The notes: generated by a model not told the origin, from the sequence alone. 64,000 bases of DNA from Methanomassiliicoccales archaeon PtaU1.Bin124 (GCA_002067865.1 MVRC01000013.1:248001-312000); one strand, 5' to 3'; counted from the stretch's first letter, positions 16,432 through 25,708 are shown. Program-made: numbers and translations.

Positions 16432-16622
16432 ATTGGAAGGGTTCATTATTAACATTCATAATCAATTATTCAACATATGAAAATTCCAAAATGTTCGATT
16501 TTTGCTCTGAGCATTTTTTCATGACCTTGTCATGCCAGTGATCCATAGATTTGTAGGTATGGGCTCCACCTGAAAGCAACCTTTTTGAATCATGCCCTCA
16601 TATTGTTGAAAAACGGAATTAC

Positions 16623-18395
16623 ATGGAAGAAACGAGAGTCGTAATCGACATGGCCCTGTTGCTCTTGATCTCCGGGGTCTTTTCCATCATATTCGTGAAG
16701 ATCAAAATGCCCCCTATCCTGGGATATCTGGGGGCGGGCATAATACTTGGTCCCACGATGCTGCCCGAGCTTTGGGTCGAAGGTACCACGGTCAGTCTGC
16801 TTTCGGACATCGGTATCGTCCTTCTGCTGTTCTACATAGGCCTAGAGACGGACATGGCCAAGCTAAGGACGACGGGCATGAAGCTGATCTTCGTGGTCGG
16901 GCTGCAGATGCCCATCGTCCTGGCCTGCGGTTATGTGACCGGCATCATGCTGGGATTGGACTTCACCCAATCGATCTTCCTCGGCGCCATCATATCCGGC
17001 ACCAGCACGGCGGTGGTCGTAGGTGTCCTCAAGACCAATGACCATATCAACGAGGACCTGGCCAAGACCATCATAACGATCACCATCTTCGAGGATGTGG
17101 GCCAGGTCATCATACTCACGATGGCGGCGCCGTTGCTGGCGGGCAGCACGCCGGCGCTCGGCTCGACATTGATGATGGTCGTGGCCATGGTCATATTCAT
17201 CGGTCTAACTCTCCTCCTCGGCATCGCCTTGGTGCCGAGGGTGCTGAACTATATCGGCGACAAGTACTCCGCGGAAATCCTGCTGATCATATCCTGCGGC
17301 CTCTGCTTCGGCATCGCCAGCATCTCGATGGAGATCGGCCTCTCGATCGCCATCGGAGCGTTCATCATCGGCATGATAATGTCGCTGTCGAAACACAACC
17401 ACAGCATCGCGGCCAAGGTGGAGCCCGTGAAGGACCTGTTCATGGCGGTGTTCTTCATCTCCATCGGTATGCTGATCAGCCCGACGCTGTTCTTCCAGAA
17501 CATCGGACTGGCGCTGATCATCGCCTTGGTCTTCGTCGTCAGCAAGATCGGTAGTGTGGCTTTCGGTTGCTATGTTGCCAACATGAAGGCCAGGGAGAGC
17601 CTGGTCATCGGTATGAGCCTGGTGGCGATGGGTGAGTTCGCCTTCATCATCGCCAAACAGGCATTGGACGCCGGAATATTGACGCTGGACCTCTACTCGG
17701 CCGTCATCGGTGCAGCGCTCATCACCATGATCATCATGCCGGTCATGACCAAATCACAGCCGGCCATCTTGGACTGGTTGTGGAGGATCACGCCGTCCAG
17801 GGTACGGGATTCGATAGCAAGGATAGATCACACCAGAACGAGGGTCGTGAGGAACAAGAACATTCAGGAAAGGTCGAAGAGGGCGGTCAGGAACGGACTC
17901 CTATTGATAACGGTGGACTGCCTAGTGATGATATCCATCATGATCGTGTTCAGCCTGATCAGCATCACCACCAACTTCGAGAACATCGCCCTGAGCATCC
18001 ACATCCTGTCGAGGGAGCTGTTGCTGATAGGCCTGGTGGTGGTGCTGTTCCCTTCGATCTACAACATCCGCTACAACATCAGGAACATCTCGAAGGAGAT
18101 GACGGACATGGCGGTGCAATCGGACCATTGCCATCCTGAGAACGCCAAGTACCTCTATCGGGTATATCTCAACCTGGGCACGATCGCCATGCTCCTGCTG
18201 GTACTGGTGATAATCATCCCGTTCGTTCCAGAGAGCATCATAATCAGCCCGACGGGAGCGATTGTCATACTCATCCTCGCCATGTTCCTGCTATATCTGG
18301 CCTGGGACGTGGTGAAGCGGGGGTACAACAAGTTCTTTGGAAAGCTCATGAAGCTGGACATGGACGAAAGTTGTGAGGACGATGATGAGGCCTGA
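16623..18395 (+). CDS. Cation:proton antiporter, CPA2/KefB type
   Basis: 590 residues. Residues 1-385 form the Na+/H+ exchanger domain with about twelve helices: MPPILGYLGAGIILGP, the broken-helix region GTSTAVVVGVL, TIFEDVGQVIIL in the ion-binding area, and IGMSLVAMGEFAFI. Residues after about 425 add further hydrophobic helices (about 430-460, 465-490, 520-545, 550-570) instead of the RCK/TrkA-N domain of KefB, so cytosolic gating differs. It exchanges Na+ or K+ for protons at the membrane. Stands alone upstream of tRNA-Ile copy 2. Confidence 0.9.
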   Translation: MEETRVVIDMALLLLISGVFSIIFVKIKMPPILGYLGAGIILGPTMLPELWVEGTTVSLLSDIGIVLLLFYIGLETDMAKLRTTGMKLIFVVGLQMPIVLACGYVTGIMLGLDFTQSIFLGAIISGTSTAVVVGVLKTNDHINEDLAKTIITITIFEDVGQVIILTMAAPLLAGSTPALGSTLMMVVAMVIFIGLTLLLGIALVPRVLNYIGDKYSAEILLIISCGLCFGIASISMEIGLSIAIGAFIIGMIMSLSKHNHSIAAKVEPVKDLFMAVFFISIGMLISPTLFFQNIGLALIIALVFVVSKIGSVAFGCYVANMKARESLVIGMSLVAMGEFAFIIAKQALDAGILTLDLYSAVIGAALITMIIMPVMTKSQPAILDWLWRITPSRVRDSIARIDHTRTRVVRNKNIQERSKRAVRNGLLLITVDCLVMISIMIVFSLISITTNFENIALSIHILSRELLLIGLVVVLFPSIYNIRYNIRNISKEMTDMAVQSDHCHPENAKYLYRVYLNLGTIAMLLLVLVIIIPFVPESIIISPTGAIVILILAMFLLYLAWDVVKRGYNKFFGKLMKLDMDESCEDDDEA

Positions 18396-18489
18396 ACGCT
18401 GGATGAACGTCGAATTGTCCATTCGGCTTTTGATGGGCATCTGGGCAAGGCCATGCCATGCTGGATTCCAAGAAAATCTCCATGGCAAG

Positions 18490-18497
18490 CCTTAAAA
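18490..18497 (+). promoter_or_regulatory. TATA box of tRNA-Ile copy 2
   Basis: CCTTAAAA, 35 nt before the tRNA 5' end, as in copy 1. Confidence 0.55.
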
Positions 18498-18524
18498 AGG
18501 ATAGAGCCATTCGGTGAATTCAAC

Positions 18525-18602
18525 GGGCCCATAGCTTAGCCTGGTTGGAGCGCCCGGCTGATAACCGGGAGGTCAAGAGTCCAAATCTCTTTGGGCCCAC
18601 CA
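18525..18602 (+). tRNA. tRNA-Ile (GAU), copy 2
   Basis: The 75-nt body is identical to copy 1 at 11626, again with encoded CCA (18600-18602) and no intron. The sequence downstream differs from copy 1 after CCA. It marks the left border of an AT-richer segment that ends at a 3'-half copy of this tRNA (21639-21693). Confidence 0.97.
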
Positions 18603-18856
18603 CTCTCATTTTTAATTAATTTGCGAAAAAATGAAGAAATTTCGCAGCTGATGATGCGGTGAGATCATCGAAAAGACAGTCATTGTCATGACTGTGTTTG
18701 AGGGTTCAATTCGTCAGAGTTCCCTATCCACTGGATGTCTTTGACAATGACGGCCGGACATTTTCCAATTTAAAAAATATAATGTCATTTTTTATAGTTT
18801 GGTCAATCCTACAATAATGGGGGAAGGAGGGGGTAGTCATTCGCCTTAAACGCAAT

Positions 18857-19735
18857 ATGTTGATAGCCATTGTGATAATTATCATGATCTTTTTTTCTTC
18901 ATTGAGCATTTTCTTCTATCAGAGCATACAAAGTAAGAAAATTCTCATCGCACGGGCGACTGCTGACAAGGACACATACTCTCCAGATGACAATGTTACC
19001 TTCAAGGTTCAGCTGGAAACGTTAGGGAAGGATTTCTATTACAAAAATGAATATTCGGGGCCAGAAGGGCCTTATGTCGATTGCTATGGAGTTAATATCG
19101 CCAGAATAACTTCCTCGCTGTCCCCTTCCGAATTGATCGATAGAGAACCGAACAGTTGGATAGATTATTCCAAATCATCGAGCTATGTGAAAATTGATGC
19201 CATATCGAGCGAAAAACTGACGATGACGCTTGAATGGAATAGGACGATAAAGGACACGTGGGTCGGAAAATACTATGACGCCCCGGCGGGGGTATATTGC
19301 CTGATCCCTTGTGTGGACATCAACAACGAATATTCTTACAAGGCTTTATTGACCGAGGATAATTTCTTCACCCTCGAAGGACCGACACTGGATGCTATTG
19401 TGACATTTGGACAGGAGGAAAGAAAGCTCCTTGGTACGATAACGGTGGGGAATCCCGGATATGCCGGCCATATGTCGGCGATGAACGGAACCCTGACCGG
19501 AACTGCATACCTCGGACTTGACGGCTCATCCTTCGAGTTGAATGAAAGTATCAATTTGAACGTGAATGAAACAAAGGACGTGGTAGTCAAGGCCAACTGT
19601 ACTCTGGACGACTGGCGCTACGGTTATTTCTGGGTTAACGTGAAATGTATATATTCTACTGACCAGGGCAGCTATCTTTTGCTGTTCAATATGTTAGTGT
19701 ATTCGGGGGAGGTGAAAATTTGGTACAGGCAGTAG
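18857..19735 (+). CDS. Membrane-anchored extracytoplasmic protein of the ABC cluster
   Basis: 292 residues from ATG 18857. However, GGAGGGGG (18826-18833) is too far from this ATG and perfectly spaced for ATT 18839, which would add the residues IRLKRN and give the positive end expected before the helix. One N-terminal helix (1-22), then a beta-rich outside region with many N-x-S/T sequons (NVT, NRT, NGT, NES, NET, NCT). No family recognised. The following ATPase gene overlaps it by 16 nt, so it is probably the extracytoplasmic part of that exporter. Codon use is more AT-rich than flanking genes. Confidence 0.6.
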   Translation: MLIAIVIIIMIFFSSLSIFFYQSIQSKKILIARATADKDTYSPDDNVTFKVQLETLGKDFYYKNEYSGPEGPYVDCYGVNIARITSSLSPSELIDREPNSWIDYSKSSSYVKIDAISSEKLTMTLEWNRTIKDTWVGKYYDAPAGVYCLIPCVDINNEYSYKALLTEDNFFTLEGPTLDAIVTFGQEERKLLGTITVGNPGYAGHMSAMNGTLTGTAYLGLDGSSFELNESINLNVNETKDVVVKANCTLDDWRYGYFWVNVKCIYSTDQGSYLLLFNMLVYSGEVKIWYRQ

Positions 19736-20649
19736 ATCCTTCGGCCCCCAAGACGATGATCGAATGCAGAGGGATCTCAAAGGTATACCGCAACGTACTG
19801 TTCAAGGACGAGATCACGGCACTTGACAAGGTCAGTTTCTCCTTGGAGGATGGTGAGATATGCGGACTTGTCGGCCCTAACGGTGCAGGCAAGAGCACTC
19901 TCATCAAAGTCATCCTTGGCATTGAGCCGAGAATGCAGGGCGAGATCATCGTTTCCAGTGAGAGCAAGAACATCGGCTATGTTCCGGAAAAGCCCATTTT
20001 CTTCGAGGATGAGGATGCTTTCCACAATCTGCTTTATTTTGCCCGCTTGGCCGGTTTGAGCGATCCTGAGATGAAATGTCAGGAAAGCCTGATCGAATTT
20101 GGGCTTGCGGGCAGGGAAAAATCGTTGGTCTCCACATTCTCCAAGGGCATGAAGCAACGATTGGCGATCGCGAGATGCATGCTCAGCGAACCGGACATCA
20201 TCATGATGGATGAGCCGTTCTCCGGTCTGGACCCGACCGCTGTTATCGAGATCCGGGGTCACCTCCAGGAGCTCAGCGGACATGGCTTGACCGTCCTTTT
20301 GTCCTCGCACGAATTGGGGGAGATCGATAAGGTCTGTGAAACAATAATCTTCATTGACAAGGGGAAGGTGATCAAGAAGGTGGCACTTCACTCCACCTCA
20401 CCGCGGATACGAGTGAAAATCAGCTATCTGAACATGAACGGCAGGGAACTGGATATCGTAAAAGGGTTGGGCGCTGCCGTTCTTTCGAATAACGATCTTG
20501 AGATGATGATCGAGATCGAGAAGGAAAAAATGCCAGCACTCTTCAGGGCACTCGTCTCTGCTGATGCGAACATCCTGGAATCGAGAATCATGACCAAGAC
20601 GACCGAGGACATCTATACTGAGGTTTTCATGGGAGGTGGGGCGCGATGA
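19720..20649 (+). CDS. ABC transporter ATP-binding protein
   Basis: 309 residues from TTG 19720, fixed by GGAGGTGA at 19708-19715 inside the preceding gene. Walker A GPNGAGKST, signature FSKGMKQRL, Walker B IIMMDEPF, and switch His in SSHELGEID. The C-terminal 80 residues form the accessory domain of CcmA/DrrA-type exporters. It powers the permease that follows (4-nt overlap). Part of the AT-richer island between tRNA-Ile copies. Confidence 0.93.
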   Translation: MVQAVDPSAPKTMIECRGISKVYRNVLFKDEITALDKVSFSLEDGEICGLVGPNGAGKSTLIKVILGIEPRMQGEIIVSSESKNIGYVPEKPIFFEDEDAFHNLLYFARLAGLSDPEMKCQESLIEFGLAGREKSLVSTFSKGMKQRLAIARCMLSEPDIIMMDEPFSGLDPTAVIEIRGHLQELSGHGLTVLLSSHELGEIDKVCETIIFIDKGKVIKKVALHSTSPRIRVKISYLNMNGRELDIVKGLGAAVLSNNDLEMMIEIEKEKMPALFRALVSADANILESRIMTKTTEDIYTEVFMGGGAR

Positions 20650-21608
20650 GCGAACTAATGGTCCATCTCAAAAAGGACATCAGAGGGGTGAGAATGGAGT
20701 CATCCCTCCTCATATTGCTCGCGATAATTCTCATGGGCAGCGTATTCCTCGCATATAACAGCGTCCTTCAGTATCTATCCAGCTCATACGGTCTTGTCAT
20801 AACAACTCGCCTTATGCAGACCAGTCTCAATTATGCATTGACCTCATACTGGAACGAGGTCATCACATTTCAAGCACTGCTCCTCCTCATATTCTCATCA
20901 TGCGCTTTTGGAAATGAGAAAGAATCTGGCATGCTTAAGTTCACACTTGCTTTCGGAGCGGACAAGAGGAGAGTTTACCTTAGCAAATTCCTTTTGCTGG
21001 TCATCATTTCAGCCATTGCATTGATCGGTGATATGCTTGTTTTTGTGATCATGATCACCGCCACTGGATCTTTGCCATTGGATGTGGGCGTGTTCTTCAC
21101 CTCGTCATTTTTTGTGCTGAACCAATTCATCGTGGTCATCTCACTCGGCATATTGATCTCATCATTGACAAAGAAGAAAACGACCGCCATAGTGCTGGCC
21201 ATCGCGTTCATGATCGGTAGCATGGCAGCATCGTCGTTCTTAATGAACGCGGGGCTTTCAGATTCATGGGCCGATTTCAATCAAGAAAAAAGTGTTGATC
21301 CATCAGTGGTCTACAATAGCGAATACATCATCGCCCATTTCCCCATCAAATATTCAATACCCCTGTTCATGCTCCCATGGCGAGCGCCATCGGATGGAAT
21401 GCATCAAAGCATTAACATCGAGTCAGACCCTTACAATTCGTCTGGGACGTACTTGCTTTCCATGGAGGGGAACCTGCTCGTATGCCTCGGACTGATCGTT
21501 ATGTATCTGGGGATTGGATATCTTTTGTTCTCGAGGGAGCGGAAAACATATGGCAGCTTGCTCGCTTCTTTCAGTGGCAAGAGGGGACCAAGCGAAGGGA
21601 AGAGGTGA
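20646..21608 (+). CDS. ABC-2 type transporter permease
   Basis: 320 residues; about six hydrophobic helices (near 19-38, 68-90, 110-133, 143-165, 175-200 and 280-300). The FGNEKESGMLKFTLAFGADKRRVYLSKFL coupling region is typical for ABC-2 permeases paired with CcmA-like ATPases. A long outside loop (about 205-275) precedes the last helix. The substrate is unknown. Last gene of the three-gene exporter. Confidence 0.85.
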   Translation: MSELMVHLKKDIRGVRMESSLLILLAIILMGSVFLAYNSVLQYLSSSYGLVITTRLMQTSLNYALTSYWNEVITFQALLLLIFSSCAFGNEKESGMLKFTLAFGADKRRVYLSKFLLLVIISAIALIGDMLVFVIMITATGSLPLDVGVFFTSSFFVLNQFIVVISLGILISSLTKKKTTAIVLAIAFMIGSMAASSFLMNAGLSDSWADFNQEKSVDPSVVYNSEYIIAHFPIKYSIPLFMLPWRAPSDGMHQSINIESDPYNSSGTYLLSMEGNLLVCLGLIVMYLGIGYLLFSRERKTYGSLLASFSGKRGPSEGKR

Positions 21609-21638
21609 TGAGTCAGCAATTACCCCTTCGTAATGTTC

Positions 21639-21693
21639 GAGCGCCCGGCTGATAACCGGAAAGACATGGGCCCAAATCTCTTTGGGCCCACCA
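21639..21693 (+). repeat. 3'-half tRNA-Ile fragment, candidate attachment-site remnant
   Basis: GAGCGCCCGGCTGATAACCGG and the block AAATCTCTTTGGGCCCACCA match the tRNA-Ile(GAU) copies, while the middle of the variable/T region differs (GAAAGACATGGGCC). The 5' acceptor strand and D-arm are missing, so it cannot be a working tRNA. Direct orientation relative to the complete tRNA at 18525 gives the attL/attR arrangement of an element integrated into a tRNA 3' end. Confidence 0.8.
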
Positions 21694-21780
21694 TTTCACT
21701 GGCATCATTTGGTTTGTACCGGTGGCGGGTACAGGCTAATCCAACTGTTTTCCCCGCGATTTCCGGCAGTTTGGTGTTTT

Positions 21781-21836
21781 CGTCAACTTGTTGACGAGTT
21801 CTGTCCAGGTGGTTCTGTTTTGTCAACTCCGTCAAC
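21781..21836. repeat. Cluster of GTCAAC motifs including a 16-bp palindrome
   Basis: CGTCAACTTGTTGACG (21781-21796) is a palindrome with 7-bp arms, and GTCAAC recurs at 21822-21827 and 21831-21836; another copy is at 23809-23814 just before the phosphoesterase start. The cluster covers the stop codon and last codons of that gene and is 90 bp from the tRNA fragment. It could be a recombinase or regulator site, or chance repetition of Val-Asp codons. Confidence 0.4.
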
Positions 21837-23795
21837 CCCTCCCCACCAGAGTTGATAACACAGGGGGTTCCCGTGAGAGAGTATTGCATCTCGATTTTCC
21901 GCCGATGGCCTATGTCCCCTCATTGAAAATAGATTGGAAAATCTGGTTTCATTGATATTAGGCATATCATGGGATGCGGTGCCCAAACTCAAAAATGAAC
22001 TGACAGCACAGGGATAGCAATATGTGCCGTCCGCAGGTTTGCTTTGCATCTGGGAAAAGATGGAGATGACCCCTTCGCCATTCGATACCCCGGTTCGCTC
22101 GCTCGAACCTGAGGATACCGCTCTGAGCTTCTCCTGCATCACCGGAGTCAGCTGCTTTTTAAGTTCCGCATTGTAGGAAACCGAACCGGTGGGTTGGTCC
22201 GGAATTACGGTTTTGAAGATCTGGTACGCTGCGATGGCATAGGAACGCGACCTCTCCGCAAGCATATTGCCTTCCACGATCGGATCGACGTCTGTGACGA
22301 AGAGCGAGACCGTATTGTCGCTGTTGAGGGCCACCTCAAAGGTACGGAACTGCTGCGGGAATTCCCTTAGCGAGGGCGTTTCGACGACCCAGAATCCAAG
22401 CTCTGGATGCTCAGGATCGGGAGAATACTGCGCCGTAACATCGTTCAGATGGCGATGTCCAGAGGTCCACATGAGAAGATTTGGATAGGTATGAAGCTTA
22501 GCGAGCAGGGCCTCTTCTGAGACCGCAGCCTGGGTGCTCCAGCCCATGAAGGCTCCGAGCACGCCGCTCATCTGGACACCGATGGGTATGTGTGCAGCAA
22601 CGATCATCAGTTTGTCCTCTGCCTGGCCTTTGTCGAGCTCGCTTATGAGCCAGTCATAGCGTTTCTGGTCCAGGGTACCGTGTCCGTAACCATGGATATC
22701 TAGGTCATCCTCTGATTGTGTGTCATCAAGGACGATGACCCGTATGGGTACATTCGGGTTCGGATCGAAGGAATAGCAAGCGAATCCCGGTTCAGCGCCG
22801 CTGAATCCATGCCCAGAGGGCGAAGAGGTTGTGTTAGAGAATTCGTTCATCCATTCCTCTATGGAAATGAAACGCCTGTTTGGATCCGAGGCTACTGTGA
22901 TCGGGGACGTGGAGTTAACCGGCCCAGCCCCTATCGGAGTGCCATCGGGCGTGGAGCCGTCGACCGTTCCCACGTAGAAATCTGAGCGGTACAAGCCGCC
23001 CGGCGCGAAGATGTCGCCGACCTTGAGGATATCGGAACCGGTGTACGATCCCTCGATGTATTCTGTCGGAGGGTTCGTCCCCATCCAGAAATGATCATGG
23101 TTGCCGATGGCAGTGTACCAGGGAATGGAACTGTCAAGCCCGGCCGCCTTGAATTCATCCTGATAGTCGTTGTTCGGTCCCGGGACCGGATCGTCTTTGA
23201 TGCCTGAGTCCGGGTTTATTGTCTTGCCATCAAGGGTGTCAATGAACCATCGGAGTTCGTCATATTGCCCGCTGTTACCGACATCTCCCAAGAAAATGCC
23301 GAAATCGAGGCTGTCCTTCTTGTTGATCTCGTTCACTGTCTGCACGGCAGCATCCAGCATTTGAGTTGAATAAAGCATGGCTGGCGAATATCCTGAGATG
23401 ATCCCATTTTCCCTGATGCCGAAATAGACCCCTTGCGCTGGTGACTCCTCATCTGTGATGTGTACGTCGGTCATGGCGAAGAATCTCAGCAAACTGGAAA
23501 CCTTGGTGATGTTTGCGGATGAATAATCGGCGGACATGAGGTCCAGTCTTAAATCATACCCTAGCCCCGCCCCATATTTGTATTGGCCATAGCCATATTC
23601 GGAAAATTTTGAAACGTCAAAAGGATGGATCGTCGATGGGATCGGAGTAGTTGGAACAATCATCCGGTCAAGGGTCGTATAGGCAGTTGCGGTTTTATCT
23701 CCCCTCTGTCCGATGGCGACGCTATAGCATACCACTACAAGCAGAACAGCGAGCGCCAGGGCAACCATTTGACGGATCCGGATATTGTTCTTCAT
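21783..23795 (-). CDS. Exported metallophosphoesterase
   Basis: 670 residues. An N-terminal hydrophobic segment (about 8-27) after a basic start acts as signal or anchor. Calcineurin-like metal-site motifs are visible: FFAMTDVHITDEES (DxH), FGIFLGDVGNSG (GDxxxxG form), TAIGNHDHFW (GNHD) and MIVAAHIPIG, then WTSGHRHLN (GHxH). The layout resembles large secreted phosphoesterases of the RPA4764 type. The last ~55 codons lie in the rearranged zone next to the tRNA fragment and may be non-native. Substrate unknown; action outside the membrane. Confidence 0.82.
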   Translation of the reverse strand: MKNNIRIRQMVALALAVLLVVVCYSVAIGQRGDKTATAYTTLDRMIVPTTPIPSTIHPFDVSKFSEYGYGQYKYGAGLGYDLRLDLMSADYSSANITKVSSLLRFFAMTDVHITDEESPAQGVYFGIRENGIISGYSPAMLYSTQMLDAAVQTVNEINKKDSLDFGIFLGDVGNSGQYDELRWFIDTLDGKTINPDSGIKDDPVPGPNNDYQDEFKAAGLDSSIPWYTAIGNHDHFWMGTNPPTEYIEGSYTGSDILKVGDIFAPGGLYRSDFYVGTVDGSTPDGTPIGAGPVNSTSPITVASDPNRRFISIEEWMNEFSNTTSSPSGHGFSGAEPGFACYSFDPNPNVPIRVIVLDDTQSEDDLDIHGYGHGTLDQKRYDWLISELDKGQAEDKLMIVAAHIPIGVQMSGVLGAFMGWSTQAAVSEEALLAKLHTYPNLLMWTSGHRHLNDVTAQYSPDPEHPELGFWVVETPSLREFPQQFRTFEVALNSDNTVSLFVTDVDPIVEGNMLAERSRSYAIAAYQIFKTVIPDQPTGSVSYNAELKKQLTPVMQEKLRAVSSGSSERTGVSNGEGVISIFSQMQSKPADGTYCYPCAVSSFLSLGTASHDMPNINETRFSNLFSMRGHRPSAENRDAILSHGNPLCYQLWWGGVDGVDKTEPPGQNSSTS

Positions 23796-24106
23796 TGGAT
23801 CAACTTAGGTCAACACCAACATCTTGAACTTAATTCTTATTAGCAAAAAATCACCTTTAAAAAAAAGTGGTTGATCCGAGATGTTGGGAACTTAATTAAA
23901 ATGCCTGGTCGTAATTCGCACATCGTTTTATATCGAAAGCCTCGACGCCGACGGGTGTCTTATAATTCGACTGCTTTCATGATGCCAAAAAAATATCTTT
24001 GTGCGTCAATACCAGCAGATCGAAGGGATCGAAGGCATTTAGGCCCACCATTCTTTTTCAGTAAATCCAAATGATCTGTTTCAACGACCTTCTGTGAGAG
24101 TAGGGA
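23796..24106. other. AT-rich intergenic region after the island
   Basis: No gene supported. GAACTTAATT occurs twice (23826-23835 and 23888-23897), poly-A/T stretches flank both. The minus-strand part near 23830 presumably holds the phosphoesterase promoter. AGGCCCACCA at 24041-24050 echoes the tRNA-Ile 3' end by ten bases only. Confidence 0.4.
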
Positions 24107-24286
24107 TCATTCATCCGTTCTGGGCTTTTCCTCTATGTAAAGGCCTGGAGGGCAATCCTTGTTTTCTACGATTTCTCGGAACTCAAGCGTGCCGTCGAGC
24201 CTCATTTTACAAATGGGGCAGTATAAGCTTTCCGTGTATGACTCCCTGTCACAAAATTTGCATTTCTTCCATAGATTCGGTGGCAC
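24107..24286 (-). CDS. Small zinc-ribbon protein (59 aa)
   Basis: 59 codons from GTG 24286. KCKFC (C9, C12) and YCPIC (C23, C26) form a zinc ribbon; the tail CPPGLYIEEKPRTDE is acidic. An upstream AAAATTAATATC on the minus strand, about 25-35 nt before the GTG, could be its TATA box, implying a leaderless mRNA. Alternative starts are lacking because a stop lies in frame 54 nt upstream. Role unknown; ribbons of this size often bind nucleic acids or other proteins. Confidence 0.6.
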   Translation of the reverse strand: MPPNLWKKCKFCDRESYTESLYCPICKMRLDGTLEFREIVENKDCPPGLYIEEKPRTDE

Positions 24287-24351
24287 ATCTGCTCTGAGAT
24301 ATTTCCTCGATATTAATTTTGAGCTCGTCTTTTCTCAAAGAAACGAGCCGG

Positions 24352-24930
24352 TCAGGATCGCTTATGGACAGGACGATAACATAGGAGGACGTTCCCAGAC
24401 GAGAAGTTCCTGGTTCGGATGAGTTCGAGGTCTAGCCGTCCTTCCAATCCTTTCAGGAGCGGGGTCCCTTTCCCGAGGATGATCGGATTCACCATCAATC
24501 TCAACTCGTCCAGAAGGCCGTGCATTACAAAGGAGGTGGCGAGCTCGGAACCGCCGACACCTATGTTCCGGTCCGTCTCGTTCTTCATCAGCCTGATCAG
24601 ATCTGGATCGATCTCGTGATGCAATGTCACGTCCTTCCAGTTCTTGCGTTCGTTGACGGTCTGAAGTGTTCTGGAGAAAACGATCTTCCTCCCCTCGTTT
24701 ATCAACCTGGCGATCTCCCTGTCCTGTTCTGAGGTCGAGGGATCCTCGGCAGCCTTGGGCCAATAGCTCTCCATCAGCTCGTAGGTCCTTCTCCCATAAC
24801 ATGTGATGGCAGTTTCACGTAGCTGGGAAATGGCGAAATCATTGAACTCGTCGTCGACATGATGCCAAGAGATATCGTGGTCCGGTCCCTCGAAATACCC
24901 GTCCAGGCTGATCGACATGAACAACACTGC
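24352..24930 (-). CDS. RibD C-terminal/dihydrofolate-reductase-like protein
   Basis: About 192 residues from GTG 24930 (TTG 24927 also possible). LFMSISLDGYFEGPD at the N-terminus, CYGRRTYELMESYWP, IVFSRTL, and NIGVGGSELATSF with LMVNPIILGKGTPLL are the strands and NADPH-binding loops of the RibD-C/YyaP family. These are putative NADPH reductases of uncertain substrate. A second, more divergent member lies at 25709, beyond the SGNH gene. Confidence 0.85.
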   Translation of the reverse strand, partial: AVLFMSISLDGYFEGPDHDISWHHVDDEFNDFAISQLRETAITCYGRRTYELMESYWPKAAEDPSTSEQDREIARLINEGRKIVFSRTLQTVNERKNWKDVTLHHEIDPDLIRLMKNETDRNIGVGGSELATSFVMHGLLDELRLMVNPIILGKGTPLLKGLEGRLDLELIRTRNFSSGNVLLCYRPVHKRS

Positions 24931-24969
24931 CTTAGCGATAGTATCACCGCGATTCTATTCGACCCTGGA

Positions 24970-25587
24970 TTATTTAGCCTGAATGGCAGAAGATATGGAC
25001 TTTGCTATGCGTTTCATTCCTTCCAGGTTGGGATGGGCGTGGTCGCCTGAATCATACATGTACGATAATTGGTCGCTCTGGATCGAATCCCTCAATTCGA
25101 TGTCGATGTCCACCAAGATCCTTTCCTTGTCGCTCAGCCGCCTGATCCACACATTCACCTCCACGCGGGATTCGTCCGATCCTGCATCGAGCGACGCCGG
25201 CAGAAGCGTACAGACCGCGATGGGTATCTTCTTCTGGTGCGCCTTCCTTAAGATCGAGGCAAGGTCTCCGATGACCTCTTCCGAACTCCTTCCGTATTCG
25301 ATGTCGTTGATCCCGCCTTCGATGATGACCAAAGAAGGGTCATGCTCCTCGACGTTGGCATCAAAACCCATCTCCATCTCTGCCAATGTCAAGCCGCCCA
25401 CTCCGATGTTGATGACCTCTTTGCCGGTCATGTCCTGCAGGAAGGCGGGGAAAGTGGCATCTGGTGGGACGTAAGGGACCCCAAGGGTTATGGAATCCCC
25501 GATGGCGAGGATCCTGTCACCACGTGGATGGCCAGAGGCCGAGGTTCGTTCGATGGAGTTCATCAGATCTTCGTAATAGCATACCAT
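24970..25587 (-). CDS. SGNH/GDSL-type hydrolase
   Basis: 205 residues from ATG 25587, which removes an unlikely 56-residue extension overlapping the divergent gene's promoter. Block I ILAIGDSITLGV (nucleophile Ser), block II INIGVGG, block III EGGINDIEYG and block V DHAHPNLEG (Asp-x-x-His style) identify the SGNH fold. No signal peptide, so a cytoplasmic esterase or thioesterase acting on small acyl esters is likely. Confidence 0.85.
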   Translation of the reverse strand: MVCYYEDLMNSIERTSASGHPRGDRILAIGDSITLGVPYVPPDATFPAFLQDMTGKEVINIGVGGLTLAEMEMGFDANVEEHDPSLVIIEGGINDIEYGRSSEEVIGDLASILRKAHQKKIPIAVCTLLPASLDAGSDESRVEVNVWIRRLSDKERILVDIDIELRDSIQSDQLSYMYDSGDHAHPNLEGMKRIAKSISSAIQAK

Positions 25588-25708
25588 CTTGCTGTTTATT
25601 AATCCCGACAGTGGACTAGAACGCATGTCCTTGACCAAGGACATATGGGCGGCGAAGGAGGGCGGTGATGCAACCATATTAGTATCACCTCCTGACAAGA
25701 ACGCCTTC

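Noticed and set aside
24041-24050. AGGCCCACCA as a further tRNA-Ile attachment remnant
   Set aside because: Only ten bases match and no other tRNA part is nearby; chance is likely.
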